From IMG/VR virus record IMGVR_UViG_3300046512_000360, positions 1 to 53,751 of that record: a stretch of DNA of 53,751 nt. One strand, 5' to 3'. Shown piece after piece: positions 7,457-14,563 of this stretch. A model generated the notes under the pieces. The model was not told where the DNA came from, did not search any database, and saw nothing but the letters and a program-made list of their open reading frames with translations. The translations under genes were made by a program, and so were the position numbers. How positions within the stretch are numbered: the first letter of the stretch is position 1; the number at the start of each line of letters is the position of its first letter. The DNA comes from a virus.

Positions 7457-8889
7457 GCGGCGCGCTCCAGAAAAGTGGGGATGACGACCGGCTGGACCGG
7501 GTTGTAGTTCGGGTTGTCGCGCACCGATCCGCGCACGGCGGCGCTGGACAGGTCGGACATGTGGAGCACCATCGCCGCCGCCATGCGGTCGGCATCAGCC
7601 TCCTTGCGCTTGATGTTCGCGACCACCGCCCCTTCGGTCTCGGCCGCGATCATGTGGCAGCTGACCGGCTGGGACTGACCGAAGCGCCAGAAGCGGCGGA
7701 CGGCCTGGTAGAACTGCTCGAAGCTGTCGTTGAGCCCGACGAAGCCGGTATCGGCGCAGTGCTGCCAGTTCATGCCGAAGCCCGCGAGCGTGGCCTTGGT
7801 GACCAGGTGCGTGATTTCGCCCTCGCTGAATGCGATCAGGATGCGCTCCTTCTCGTCATCGTCGAGGCCGCCATGCAGGTTCACCGCGCCGGGGATGGCC
7901 TTGGCGAGCGCCTCGGCCTCGGCATTGAGGTTGCACCACCACACGAACGGCCGATCGGCTGGCGTCAGGGACGCGGCCAGGGCAACGCGCTCATCAACGG
8001 TGTCGCGGCGGGCGGCCAGGCGCTCCGAAAGGGTATGGGCCGGGACCGGGAACATGCCCGTGTCCATGTTCGGGACGTGATCGACCTTCACCGTGTGCTG
8101 GTGAAAGACGAGTTCCGGTAAGTCGTACCCGTCGTTCGCATAGCCCAGGTCGGACGGCTTGCGGAGCATCACTGCCCACGATGCCATCCACCGCCAGAAC
8201 TCGTTCTCGGCATGGCCCTTGAGCCGCCAGTTGCGCGTCGAGCCGCCGTCATGCGCGAAGAAGGTCGCGAGCATGTCGGTGTAGCGCATCACGCCCAGGA
8301 ACTCGGCATGGTTGCCCAGCTCCATGAAGTCGTTGGGCGCCGGGGTGGCAGTTGCCGCGAGGCGGAAGGGTACCGACTGGCAGGCCTCGATCAGCGCGTT
8401 GCGGTACTTGCCGTCGGTGCTCTTGAGGATGCTGCTCTCGTCGAGCACGATGCCGACGAACGCGGCGATGTCGAAGTGCGCCATCTTCTGGAAGTTCGTG
8501 ATGTTGATCCCAGGCCCGCATTCGGCCTGGCACGTCACCAGCCGTGCCGGGATGCCGAACTTCGCGGCCTCGCGGATCATCTGATTGGACACCGCGAGCG
8601 GCGCGAACAGCAGCACCATGCCGCCCGTCGCCTCGCAGACGGCCTGCGCCCATGCCAGCTCCATGAGGCTCTTGCCTAGGCCGGTGCCGGCGAACAGCGC
8701 GGCGCGGCCACGGCGCAACGCCCATGCGACGATGTCGCGCTGATGGGGGAACAGGCAGTCCGGCAGGTCGGGGACCGTATCGAGTCCGGTCATCGGATCG
8801 ACGATCGCCTTCGTGGCGAGGAATGCGCGGTAGTCGATGTCCGACCGGACGATCGCGTCGATGGACGCGCGGGAATGATGGATGCTCAT
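7453..8889 (-). CDS. SNF2/DEAH-type helicase
   Basis: A 478-aa superfamily 2 ATPase. Walker A is AGTGLGKSLMELAW (residues 68-74 for GTGLGKS), the Walker B/DEAH equivalent is IVLDESSILKS, motif III is AATATPAPND, and the C-terminal helicase half holds LVTKATLAGFGMNWQ and QAVRRFWRFGQ (motifs V and VI). The start at 8889 (MSIHHSRASIDAIVRSDIDYRAFL) overlaps the upstream stop. Phage helicases of this kind are regularly paired with a methyltransferase, as here, and may remodel DNA during replication or help in DNA modification or anti-restriction. Direct role not proven. Confidence 0.92.
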   Translation of the reverse strand: MSIHHSRASIDAIVRSDIDYRAFLATKAIVDPMTGLDTVPDLPDCLFPHQRDIVAWALRRGRAALFAGTGLGKSLMELAWAQAVCEATGGMVLLFAPLAVSNQMIREAAKFGIPARLVTCQAECGPGINITNFQKMAHFDIAAFVGIVLDESSILKSTDGKYRNALIEACQSVPFRLAATATPAPNDFMELGNHAEFLGVMRYTDMLATFFAHDGGSTRNWRLKGHAENEFWRWMASWAVMLRKPSDLGYANDGYDLPELVFHQHTVKVDHVPNMDTGMFPVPAHTLSERLAARRDTVDERVALAASLTPADRPFVWWCNLNAEAEALAKAIPGAVNLHGGLDDDEKERILIAFSEGEITHLVTKATLAGFGMNWQHCADTGFVGLNDSFEQFYQAVRRFWRFGQSQPVSCHMIAAETEGAVVANIKRKEADADRMAAAMVLHMSDLSSAAVRGSVRDNPNYNPVQPVVIPTFLERAA

Positions 8890-9569
8890 GCGGCCTCTCC
8901 GAACATGCTGAGCTGATACGGCTCCACGTGGCCCGGCAGGAGCGATCCCCACTGCGAGGCCATTGCCAACGCGATCCCGGGGAAGGTTTCGCTGCGGATC
9001 TTCGCGCGGTCAGGACCGGGCGGCTGGCGGTGGATGCGGCTCCATGCCTTGTGCTCGTCCGTTCCCGGCCGAGGTCGCACGAGCCGATTAGTCGGCTTGA
9101 GCCTCGGCAAGTTGATCAATTCGAAGCCGGTCGCCTTGAAGTAAGGATCGCCGAACCACCAAGGCTGCACGAATTGCACCATTCCGCGCTGCGTGAGATG
9201 TATGGCATGGCGATGCATGACGGGATTTTCGACCGCGCGCATGGGGATCTGCCGCGCATCGCGCAGGGCTCGGTAGAACGCCGCTGCCTGGTCTAGGTCT
9301 GCCCATCGCTGGGGATCTCGCCCGTTGACCTTGCGGCCGCCGATATAGAGCCACTTTGCGCCGGAATTACACAGGACCGTGCAAGGCGGATGCATTACGG
9401 CGAGGAAATCCCAACCATCGTCGAGGTGGTCGAGCACGTTGCCGCGAATATGGCGATTGCTGCCATCGTCAGCCGATTCCAGATCGCAGGACCAGGCATC
9501 ATGCCCGGCTGCGATGAAAGCGCGGCGTGCGACGCCGGACCTTTCGCAGGCGAGGAGGACGCGGCCCAT
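8886..9569 (-). CDS. Short DNA cytosine-5 methyltransferase-like protein
   Basis: A 227-aa protein. The start at 9569 (MGRVLLACERSGVARRAFIAAGHDAWSCDL) resembles the AdoMet-binding motif I region of C5 methylases. HPPCTVLCNSG (Pro-Cys at residues 62-63) corresponds to catalytic motif IV and AVENPVMHRHA to motif VI (ENV). There is no room for a normal target-recognition domain, which matches a compact family seen in many tailed phages. TAATG overlap with the upstream gene. Whether it methylates DNA is not settled for this short family. Confidence 0.85.
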   Translation of the reverse strand: MGRVLLACERSGVARRAFIAAGHDAWSCDLESADDGSNRHIRGNVLDHLDDGWDFLAVMHPPCTVLCNSGAKWLYIGGRKVNGRDPQRWADLDQAAAFYRALRDARQIPMRAVENPVMHRHAIHLTQRGMVQFVQPWWFGDPYFKATGFELINLPRLKPTNRLVRPRPGTDEHKAWSRIHRQPPGPDRAKIRSETFPGIALAMASQWGSLLPGHVEPYQLSMFGEAA

Positions 9570-10090
9570 TACGCCTCCACCAGGCTGCGCGGCTGGCCCA
9601 CGGCCGTCACCGGCGACAGATCGCCCTGCTCGCCGCACCCGCGCCCGACCGCACCCTGGTTCTCGCGGTTGACGAAGTCCTGCCAGTGCACCCAGCCCTG
9701 CCCGCAGTCGAAGCCCCACTCGCGGACCTTGGGTCCGGTGATGAACAGCGAGATTGCGCGCTCGCCGGGGATCACCTCAAGGCGGTGCATCGCGCCGGCC
9801 GGACGCTCGACCACATCACCCGCCTGGCGCACGAAGATGCCCGCCGGGGTATGCTCGATGTAGCTGCCCGAAATCAGGAACGATGTGTTCGCCCATGGGT
9901 GATCGTGCATGGCGCGATCCTCGTCGCTCTTGAGCACGGCGTGGAGGTAGACGTTCAGCTTCTCGTTGCGCGGGATGATCCACCAGCGCAGCAGCTGACG
10001 ATCGCCGATGACGAAGTCCTGCTCGCGCTGCATGATACTTTCGGCCCATGCCTGCATGTCCGGCAGGCTCGCGTATTCGAGGGTGCTCAT
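9569..10090 (-). CDS. Cupin-fold protein
   Basis: A 173-aa protein with a recognisable cupin core: LNVYLHAVLKSDEDRAMHDHPWANTSFLISGSYIEH (HxH metal ligands near residues 62-64), then GDVVERPAGAMHRLEV (second motif with Gly and His). The chemistry could be metal-dependent oxygenation, isomerisation or simple binding. It lies between the cytosine methylase and a CxxC protein in the early operon, so a role in DNA or nucleotide modification is possible but unproven. Confidence 0.8.
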   Translation of the reverse strand: MSTLEYASLPDMQAWAESIMQREQDFVIGDRQLLRWWIIPRNEKLNVYLHAVLKSDEDRAMHDHPWANTSFLISGSYIEHTPAGIFVRQAGDVVERPAGAMHRLEVIPGERAISLFITGPKVREWGFDCGQGWVHWQDFVNRENQGAVGRGCGEQGDLSPVTAVGQPRSLVEA

Positions 10091-10422
10091 GCCGCCGCCT
10101 TTCCGAGAAAACCGAAGCGGCCCTGCTGGACATCCTCGTAGGCTTCGGCGCCCATTTCATCGGCGATGCGATCGATCCATATCTCTGCCTCGGCACGGTC
10201 ACCGCGGCGTATCGCTGCCGAAAGTTCGAGCATGGGGCGCTGGAGGCCGAACAGCTTCAGGGCTTCACGCGCGCCATCCTCATAGCCGTCCACCTTGCCT
10301 TCATTGTAGCCATCGGAGCGCTCATCTCGGATATGCGCCCGGAGGTCAGGAACATCACCCGCAACGAACTCGACGTTGTCACCGCACCCGGCGCACTTCA
10401 CTGTGAACTTGTGGATCATCAC
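10087..10422 (-). CDS. Hypothetical early protein with N-terminal CxxC (111 aa)
   Basis: A 111-aa protein that begins MMIHKFTVKCAGCGDNVEF, where a single CxxC could bind metal with a partner, and continues as acidic helices. A strong ribosome-binding site (AGGAGG, 5 nt before the ATG) supports the start at 10422, one of the few in this operon not dependent on overlap. Seven bases separate it from the clamp gene. Function unknown. Confidence 0.7.
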   Translation of the reverse strand: MMIHKFTVKCAGCGDNVEFVAGDVPDLRAHIRDERSDGYNEGKVDGYEDGAREALKLFGLQRPMLELSAAIRRGDRAEAEIWIDRIADEMGAEAYEDVQQGRFGFLGKAAA

Positions 10423-10429
10423 AACCTCC

Positions 10430-11521
10430 TCAAACCCGCATCGGCATGACGCCGCAGATCATGCCGTCCGGCACCTTGCGGCGAATGAGCGCGATCTCGC
10501 CGGGCGAGCCCTGGTGGATCTCGACGGTGTCCCCGCCGATCGCCTCAAGCGCGCCGTGCAGGTAGCCGGCATTGAACCCGGCCCGGTGCCGAGCCTCGCA
10601 CTCGGCTGGCACGTGCTCGCTGGCCTCGCCGTTGGCTGTGCCGGGCACCTGCAGGTCGAGGCCTCCAGCGATGACGTCGACGGCGATCCCGCGCGTCTTC
10701 TCCATGCCGATGATCTCGATGCGCTTGAGCGCCTTGCGCAGGTTGGCTGGGTCCACGAGGATGGGCCGCTCCTGCTCGGCTGGAATGTAGTTGCGATAGG
10801 CGGGGAACTTGCCCTCGATGACCTTGCCGGTCAGGACGACGTCGCCAGCGGTGAAACGGATCATCCGGCTGTCCCAGGACAGGGACGCCTCGCCCGCCTC
10901 GGCCGCCAGCCGCTCCAGCAGCCGGGTGAACTTCGAGGCGATGATCACCGGTGGCGCGTCGGCGGGCCAGTCGATGTCCGAGATCACGCTGGCGAAGGTG
11001 AATCCGTTCGCGGCGGCGTAGCGCAGCTTATCACCCTCGGGGTCGATGTAGATACCACACATGTAATAGCGCAGCTCGTCGGTACAGATCGACCAGGCGA
11101 GGCGCGAGACGACGGTGGCGAGATCCTTTCCCTCCATCCGGACCATCGGCTGGCCCATATCGAAGGGCAGTTCCGGGAAGTCGGTCGACTTGATCGCAGG
11201 CAGTACCCATCGGCTGCGGCCCGCCTTGGCAACCACGCTGAACCCAGCCGCGTCGTCGAGGCTGATCTGGGCGCCCTCGGTCGCCGCCGCGATCGCCGCG
11301 AGCTTCTGGGCATCGATGGTGGTGTCGAACGCGCCGCCCTGCGCCAGGGGCACATGCTGCCGGTACTCGACGTCCAGATTGGTCGTGATGATCTCCATGC
11401 GGTCGCCGTTGGCGCGCAGGCAGACGTTCGCGAGGATCGGGATCGTGTTCGACCGCTCGATAACCTGCGCGGCGGCGCGCATGGCGCGGGCGAGCACGCC
11501 GCTCTCGATGATAATGGCCAT
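10430..11521 (-). CDS. dnaN: DNA polymerase III beta subunit (sliding clamp)
   Basis: A full-length (363 aa) phage sliding clamp. It starts MAIIIESGVLARAMRAAAQVIERSNTIPILANVCLRANG, the first clamp domain with the conserved SNTIPIL segment. The central domain shows LPAIKSTDFPELP and a later KFTRLLERLAAE; the third ends GMICGVMPMRV, replacing the bacterial VMPMRL/I tail that contacts polymerase. It starts two bases after the stop of the preceding gene. The phage encodes no polymerase in this window, so the clamp probably loads on the host polymerase III to favour phage DNA. Recognition is confident; the benefit is inference. Confidence 0.95.
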   Translation of the reverse strand: MAIIIESGVLARAMRAAAQVIERSNTIPILANVCLRANGDRMEIITTNLDVEYRQHVPLAQGGAFDTTIDAQKLAAIAAATEGAQISLDDAAGFSVVAKAGRSRWVLPAIKSTDFPELPFDMGQPMVRMEGKDLATVVSRLAWSICTDELRYYMCGIYIDPEGDKLRYAAANGFTFASVISDIDWPADAPPVIIASKFTRLLERLAAEAGEASLSWDSRMIRFTAGDVVLTGKVIEGKFPAYRNYIPAEQERPILVDPANLRKALKRIEIIGMEKTRGIAVDVIAGGLDLQVPGTANGEASEHVPAECEARHRAGFNAGYLHGALEAIGGDTVEIHQGSPGEIALIRRKVPDGMICGVMPMRV

Positions 11522-11523
11522 GT

Positions 11524-11814
11524 TCAGAAATCCTTGTCAGGGCGGCTGGCGATCGTCTCGCGCGCCTTGCGCAGCGTGCGTTCGACCAGGACGCGGAGCA
11601 TCTGCGGTGCCGGAGCGGCTGGCAGCCCGGTGATCCCGGACCAGCAGCTATCCAGATCGGCCGCGATGGCGTCCGTCTCGTCGTCGGTCAGATGGAGCGG
11701 GTTCCCCGCGCCGGCACCGGCGACGCGAGGATTGTGCGGTCCGGCCCGCAGGAGGGGGGTGGGGGATAGGCCGGTCGATGCGCGTTGGGAGGAGGTGGAA
11801 CCGGGGGCAGTCAT
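11524..11814 (-). CDS. Hypothetical early protein (96 aa)
   Basis: The start at 11814 (MTAPGSTSSQRASTGLSPTPLLRAG) overlaps the stop of the membrane protein gene (ATGA). The N-terminal 35 residues look disordered; the rest forms acidic helices (LTDDETDAIAADLDSCWSGI, then MLRVLVERTLRKARETIASR). No family recognised. It sits just before the clamp gene. Confidence 0.65.
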   Translation of the reverse strand: MTAPGSTSSQRASTGLSPTPLLRAGPHNPRVAGAGAGNPLHLTDDETDAIAADLDSCWSGITGLPAAPAPQMLRVLVERTLRKARETIASRPDKDF

Positions 11815-12047
11815 TCGCCGCCCTCCGATTCCGGGCGACCCGCAAGGCTCGCGGGGTGGAAAACGATGGCGGCGCCGACGGCCGCGCAGAGCGCGCCCAG
11901 GACCAGCAGCGCGCCGAAGACGGCGGGGCCGAAGCTGTCCGACAACACGAAGGCGCGCACCGCGGGGCTGTCGAGCAGCAGCGGGGTCCAGGCGTGCGCG
12001 GTGAACACGACGAGGCCGATCAGGGCGATGGCGAGGAGGCGCTTCAC
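11811..12047 (-). CDS. Small membrane protein (78 aa)
   Basis: A 78-aa protein with two hydrophobic segments: residues 4-20 (LLAIALIGLVVFTAHAW) and about 42-63 (FGPAVFGALLVLGALCAAVGAAIVF), linked by a short polar loop and followed by an acidic tail. It has the size and layout of a two-helix inner-membrane protein, possibly for superinfection exclusion or as a regulatory membrane protein. Nothing more specific is supported. Overlaps both neighbours by 4 bp. Confidence 0.7.
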   Translation of the reverse strand: MKRLLAIALIGLVVFTAHAWTPLLLDSPAVRAFVLSDSFGPAVFGALLVLGALCAAVGAAIVFHPASLAGRPESEGGE

Positions 12048-12169
12048 AGCTCACCCCGCATGAGCATGCGATCTTCCACCCAGCCGAACAGGTCGACGAA
12101 GTTGTCGAAGATCTTGGTGCGGCCGTTGGCCAGCTTCAGGCGCAGCTTGCGCGGTGCCGGGGTGTTCAT
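12044..12169 (-). CDS. Small hypothetical protein (41 aa)
   Basis: A 41-aa basic protein, MNTPAPRKLRLKLANGRTK followed by IFDNFVDLFGWVEDRMLMRGEL. The start at 12169 makes an ATGA overlap with the gene upstream, and the stop overlaps the membrane-protein gene. The frame stays open upstream but there it is a shadow of the 139-aa gene. Function unknown. Confidence 0.6.
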   Translation of the reverse strand: MNTPAPRKLRLKLANGRTKIFDNFVDLFGWVEDRMLMRGEL

Positions 12170-12585
12170 GCGCCGCGACCTTCCGCGAGAGCGATGGCCG
12201 CATCGAGCGCGCGCCAGGCCGCCGTCTGTGCCGACGGCTCGCCGGGCACGTCTTCGTCTTCCCAGTTGTCGGGACGGGCATCGCTGTGGAGGGCCTTGAG
12301 GGCGGCCAACATGTTCGACGCGGCGTCGATGATCCGCGCGTGAGCCTCTTGCGCATCGCCGCGATCCTGGGCCAACGGCTGTCGCGGCAGACCCCATGCC
12401 GCGAGGCTGTACCCGGCCATGGCCATGGCGAAGCGCATGCCCGCGCCGCACTCGTGGCCCTCCAGTTCGATCGCCGAAAAGAAGTTGCCGATCAGGCTGG
12501 CGGCCAGGCGGGCATCGACGAGCGCGATGCCCTCACTACCGTTGCCGGCCTCTCGGGTAATGGTGATGGGGGATGCGATGTGCAT
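12166..12585 (-). CDS. First gene of the early-left operon, hypothetical (139 aa)
   Basis: The start at 12585 is preferred because it has a clear ribosome-binding site (GGAGGT, 5 nt upstream of the ATG). An alternative upstream GTG at 12633 would start inside the operator of the early-left promoter. The product is acidic, with short helices (LIGNFFSAIELEGHECGAGM, then AGYSLAAWGLPRQP). It resembles helical phage proteins of unknown function. It is the first translated gene of the 12.6-kb early transcript. Confidence 0.75.
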   Translation of the reverse strand: MHIASPITITREAGNGSEGIALVDARLAASLIGNFFSAIELEGHECGAGMRFAMAMAGYSLAAWGLPRQPLAQDRGDAQEAHARIIDAASNMLAALKALHSDARPDNWEDEDVPGEPSAQTAAWRALDAAIALAEGRGA

Positions 12586-12623
12586 CGGGACCTCCAACGC
12601 AGCGGTGTGCTGCTGATGGAGAA

Positions 12624-12652
12624 TTGTTCGCACATCACGAACTATACGTCAA
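12624..12652 (-). promoter_or_regulatory. Early-left promoter (PL-like)
   Basis: On the minus strand a -35 box TTGACG (12652-12647) is followed by 4 nt, a complete 17-bp operator, and then GAACAA in the -10 region (or AACAAT one base on, spacing 18). The -10 element is weak against TATAAT. The geometry is identical to that of the early-right promoter, which is the main support. It would drive the operon from 12585 down to the integrase. Confidence 0.65.
12626..12642. promoter_or_regulatory. Operator OL1 (GTTCG-N7-CGAAC)
   Basis: A 17-bp inverted repeat; on the minus strand it reads GTTCGTGATGTGCGAAC. It differs from the OR1 site at 14632-14648 at only one position. It lies between the -35 and -10 boxes of the early-left promoter, so repressor bound here would block transcription. 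Confidence 0.85.
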
Positions 12653-12659
12653 CTCACTT

Positions 12660-12676
12660 GTTCGCTTTTAACGAAC
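12660..12676. promoter_or_regulatory. Operator OL2 (GTTCG-N7-CGAAC)
   Basis: On the minus strand GTTCGTTAAAAGCGAAC, with the same perfect 5-bp arms and 7-bp spacer as OL1. The centres of OL1 and OL2 are 34 bp apart, the same as the spacing in the OR region. It lies just upstream of the -35 box of the early-left promoter. Confidence 0.8.
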
Positions 12677-12690
12677 TTTTCTAGCTGCGC

Positions 12691-12760
12691 ATACCACTTC
12701 GCGAATCATCACCCCGCCCGATGGCACGGGGTTTGGATGTAGGAAAATGGAAAGTGGTAT
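12691..12760. repeat. Nested inverted repeats between the operators and the terminator
   Basis: Two inverted repeats are nested: outer arms ATACCACTT (12691-12699) and AAGTGGTAT (12752-12760), inner arms ACCCCG (12711-12716) and CGGGGT (12727-12732). The outer arms are 52 bp apart. The palindrome TTCGCGAA at 12698-12705 overlaps the left outer arm and lies about 34 bp from OL2, so part of this may be a third, weaker operator. Otherwise this gene-free stretch (12677-12772) shows no coding signal. Confidence 0.5.
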
Positions 12761-12772
12761 ACGCCAGGCATG

Positions 12773-12798
12773 AAAAAGCCCCGCTGGTGGGCGGGGCT
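12773..12798 (-). terminator. Rho-independent terminator of the immunity operon
   Basis: Perfect 8-bp stem AGCCCCGC / GCGGGGCT with a 6-nt loop (12777-12798), directly followed on the minus strand by a run of T (12777-12773). It lies 22 bp beyond the stop of the small gene at 12820 and separates the immunity operon from the early-left promoter. Confidence 0.9.
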
Positions 12799-12819
12799 GA
12801 TTGAGGATGGCTTGGGGAA

Positions 12820-12996
12820 TCAGGCGGGAAGAAAATCTTCGCTCTTCACTGGCCGTCCGCGATGATCAAGAGAACGCTTGAAGATTTCTTCATACGTTTT
12901 CGGCAGCGGCGTCCCCGCCAGCATCCCCAGTTCCGGGGCCATCTGCATCGGCGTGAGGCTCGCCTGGCGCCTGCCCTTCATTCGCATTTTGTCCAT
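12820..12996 (-). CDS. Small partner gene of the SDH protease (58 aa)
   Basis: The start at 12996 (MDKMRMKGRRQASLT) has a good ribosome-binding site (AAGGTGG, 7 nt upstream) that lies inside the end of the protease gene; the two genes overlap by 107 bp in different frames. The product is basic at the N-terminus, then MAPELGMLAGTPLPKTYEEIFKRSLDHRG. No family recognised. Tight overlap suggests it is made together with the protease, perhaps as a partner or substrate. The terminator follows 22 bp later. Confidence 0.65.
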   Translation of the reverse strand: MDKMRMKGRRQASLTPMQMAPELGMLAGTPLPKTYEEIFKRSLDHRGRPVKSEDFLPA

Positions 12997-13888
12997 TTTC
13001 GCCACCTTCCAGATAAAGCACAATGGGCTTTGGGCTTGGCGTTTCAGCCAACTTACCCAAGCCCTTTACCGTAGCATCTAGGTATCCTTCAAGGGATTTA
13101 ACATTGGTAAAAAGCCGCTTCGCTTCGGCGCTATCAATGACAAATCCATGAGACGGATAACCGTTCAAGAGCATATTCAACGCCTCAGAGCCTTTCAGGT
13201 TCTGCGCTTTGACGTTCAGGCGGGTCGCATAGTCGCGACCGATATTCATCAGCCTCTGGTCGGTGCCCATCCGTAGGGGGTCAATTTTCTCAAAGACCGG
13301 AGACATCAAGCCAATCATCATCTGAGACGCCAAATCTGCAGCGGTCCTAGTCGTTATAATACCGCCCGAATCTTGTATGATGCTCAAAAGAAATTTCTCG
13401 AACACCTTATAAGAGGCATCTGTCAAAGCATCGAAGGCGGCATCCACAATTAGGCCTGAATCTCTATTCTCCGCCAACTCATCTTTAACAATGACTTGAA
13501 CGTCGAGCGGTCCCATTTCGCCAGTGCAAGAAAATATCAGATCGTTACCGCCGATAGCCATAAGCGTCCCGGCGCTTTTACACCATCCCGGCACACAGAA
13601 ACTGACATCTTCGTAGCATGACTGAATGTAGGCCGAGGCGCGGTATGCCGAGTCCGCAAGCCCTCCGGCTGTGATCAAGATAACAACAATTTTTGATCGC
13701 TTTGACGGTCGATCGTCGAGCGCTTCGCGAATAAGGCCAACCAAAGCATCGTTCATTGGGGCGTTAACAAGGAGAATGTCTGCTGCCAACTCTGTAGCAG
13801 CTTCAACAGCATTATCTAAAATCGCTGCGTTATCAGGCTTGATCGGAGCCTTTCTGCGCACAGGCGCACGCTTGGGCTTAGTTGCCAT
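12890..13888 (-). CDS. SDH-family Clp-fold serine protease
   Basis: A 332-aa protein of the ClpP/crotonase fold. IVVILITAGGLADSAYRASAYIQ carries the TAGG oxyanion loop, GWCKSAGTLMAIGG near residue 105 holds the candidate nucleophile Ser in a KSAGT box, and GEMGPLDVQV is the third conserved block; this order fits the SDH/SppA-like serine dehydrogenase proteinase family. A disordered Gly/Asp/Glu-rich tail of 40 residues follows. ATGATG at 13891; the second ATG fits the AGGGGG ribosome site better. The gene is visibly lower in G+C than its neighbours. It lies between repressor and terminator, where lambda has rexAB, so it is probably expressed in the lysogen. A defence role is inference. Confidence 0.85.
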   Translation of the reverse strand: MATKPKRAPVRRKAPIKPDNAAILDNAVEAATELAADILLVNAPMNDALVGLIREALDDRPSKRSKIVVILITAGGLADSAYRASAYIQSCYEDVSFCVPGWCKSAGTLMAIGGNDLIFSCTGEMGPLDVQVIVKDELAENRDSGLIVDAAFDALTDASYKVFEKFLLSIIQDSGGIITTRTAADLASQMMIGLMSPVFEKIDPLRMGTDQRLMNIGRDYATRLNVKAQNLKGSEALNMLLNGYPSHGFVIDSAEAKRLFTNVKSLEGYLDATVKGLGKLAETPSPKPIVLYLEGGENGQNANEGQAPGEPHADADGPGTGDAGGDAAAENV

Positions 13889-13957
13889 CATTTCCCCCTA
13901 TTTTTAAAGCGTATATTGCTATTCAAGAGTCTGTTTCCGTGCCCGAGATAATAAGCC

Positions 13958-14191
13958 TCACCCCTCATAAGCCACCTTCCAATCCGCCACGACGATCACC
14001 TCGGGCGCGGCATCCGAACTCACCGGCACCGCGAGGAACTCAGCGTGCCGCACGGTCGCGTAATGCACCCTGCCGTCTGGCCCGGTCGCCTGCACCAGAT
14101 CGCCCGGCGATGGCACGGCGGCGAACTTATGCAGGCCCCAGTTGACCTTCCGCCCGCCGCCGCCTTGGACGAAGAGTTGGGCGAGGATCAT
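13958..14191 (-). CDS. Hypothetical protein downstream of the repressor (77 aa)
   Basis: A 77-aa protein, MILAQLFVQGGGGRKVNWGLH then a beta-rich part (AAVPSPGDLVQATGPDGRVHYATVRHAEFLAVPV and VIVVADWKVAYEG). It lies 11 bp after the repressor stop on the same strand and 66 bp before the protease gene. It looks like a small SH3-like or Tudor-like barrel (GDLVQA...). Function unknown. Confidence 0.65.
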   Translation of the reverse strand: MILAQLFVQGGGGRKVNWGLHKFAAVPSPGDLVQATGPDGRVHYATVRHAEFLAVPVSSDAAPEVIVVADWKVAYEG

Positions 14192-14202
14192 GGATCAGCC
14201 GA

Positions 14203-14562
14203 TCAGCCGTCAGTGCCAGTGCGGGGCTTGCCAGGGAAAGGAAGTATGTCCGTTTGGACGGCAGCATCGTGCGCTAGCGATACAACCTGCTCTGCGCTGG
14301 CCTGCAGCTTGCGGATAGCCATAGCGCGCTCGGGGGGCATCAACAGTTCCCACGGCTCGACACTCAGCGCCGCCGCCGCCTCATTGACCACTTTAGGCGA
14401 ATAATCCTGGGTTCCGTTAAACAACTGGCTCATAGTGGCCTTCGACCAACCCGTCAGCGCCATCATTTTGGTTTGAGCGCCACGCCCCTCTAGGCCGCGA
14501 GAAGCCATCCACTCCTGCAGATACCAGTTGATCGGTCCCTTGGGCACGCCGCGCCTAGCCAT
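14203..14562 (-). CDS. CI-like repressor (XRE-type HTH, no protease domain)
   Basis: A 119-aa protein. After MARRGVPKGPINWYLQEWMASRGLEGRGAQTK comes a clear HTH of the lambda-repressor type: MMALTGWSKATMSQLFNG near residues 34-50, then YSPKVVNEAAAALSVEPWELL. There is no S24 LexA-like cleavage domain, so induction must work differently from lambda. The start at 14562 follows a predicted -10 box by only 6 nt, so the mRNA may be leaderless; a longer start upstream would run through the operators. Its position and operators make it the lysogeny repressor with good support. Confidence 0.85.
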   Translation of the reverse strand: MARRGVPKGPINWYLQEWMASRGLEGRGAQTKMMALTGWSKATMSQLFNGTQDYSPKVVNEAAAALSVEPWELLMPPERAMAIRKLQASAEQVVSLAHDAAVQTDILPFPGKPRTGTDG

Positions 14563-14563
14563 G

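Noticed and set aside
10376-12004. A 542-codon plus-strand open frame opposite the sliding clamp gene
   Set aside because: It mirrors the clamp and its neighbours; composition is Arg/Pro/Gly-rich with no domain and no ribosome site, typical of antisense frames in high-G+C DNA.
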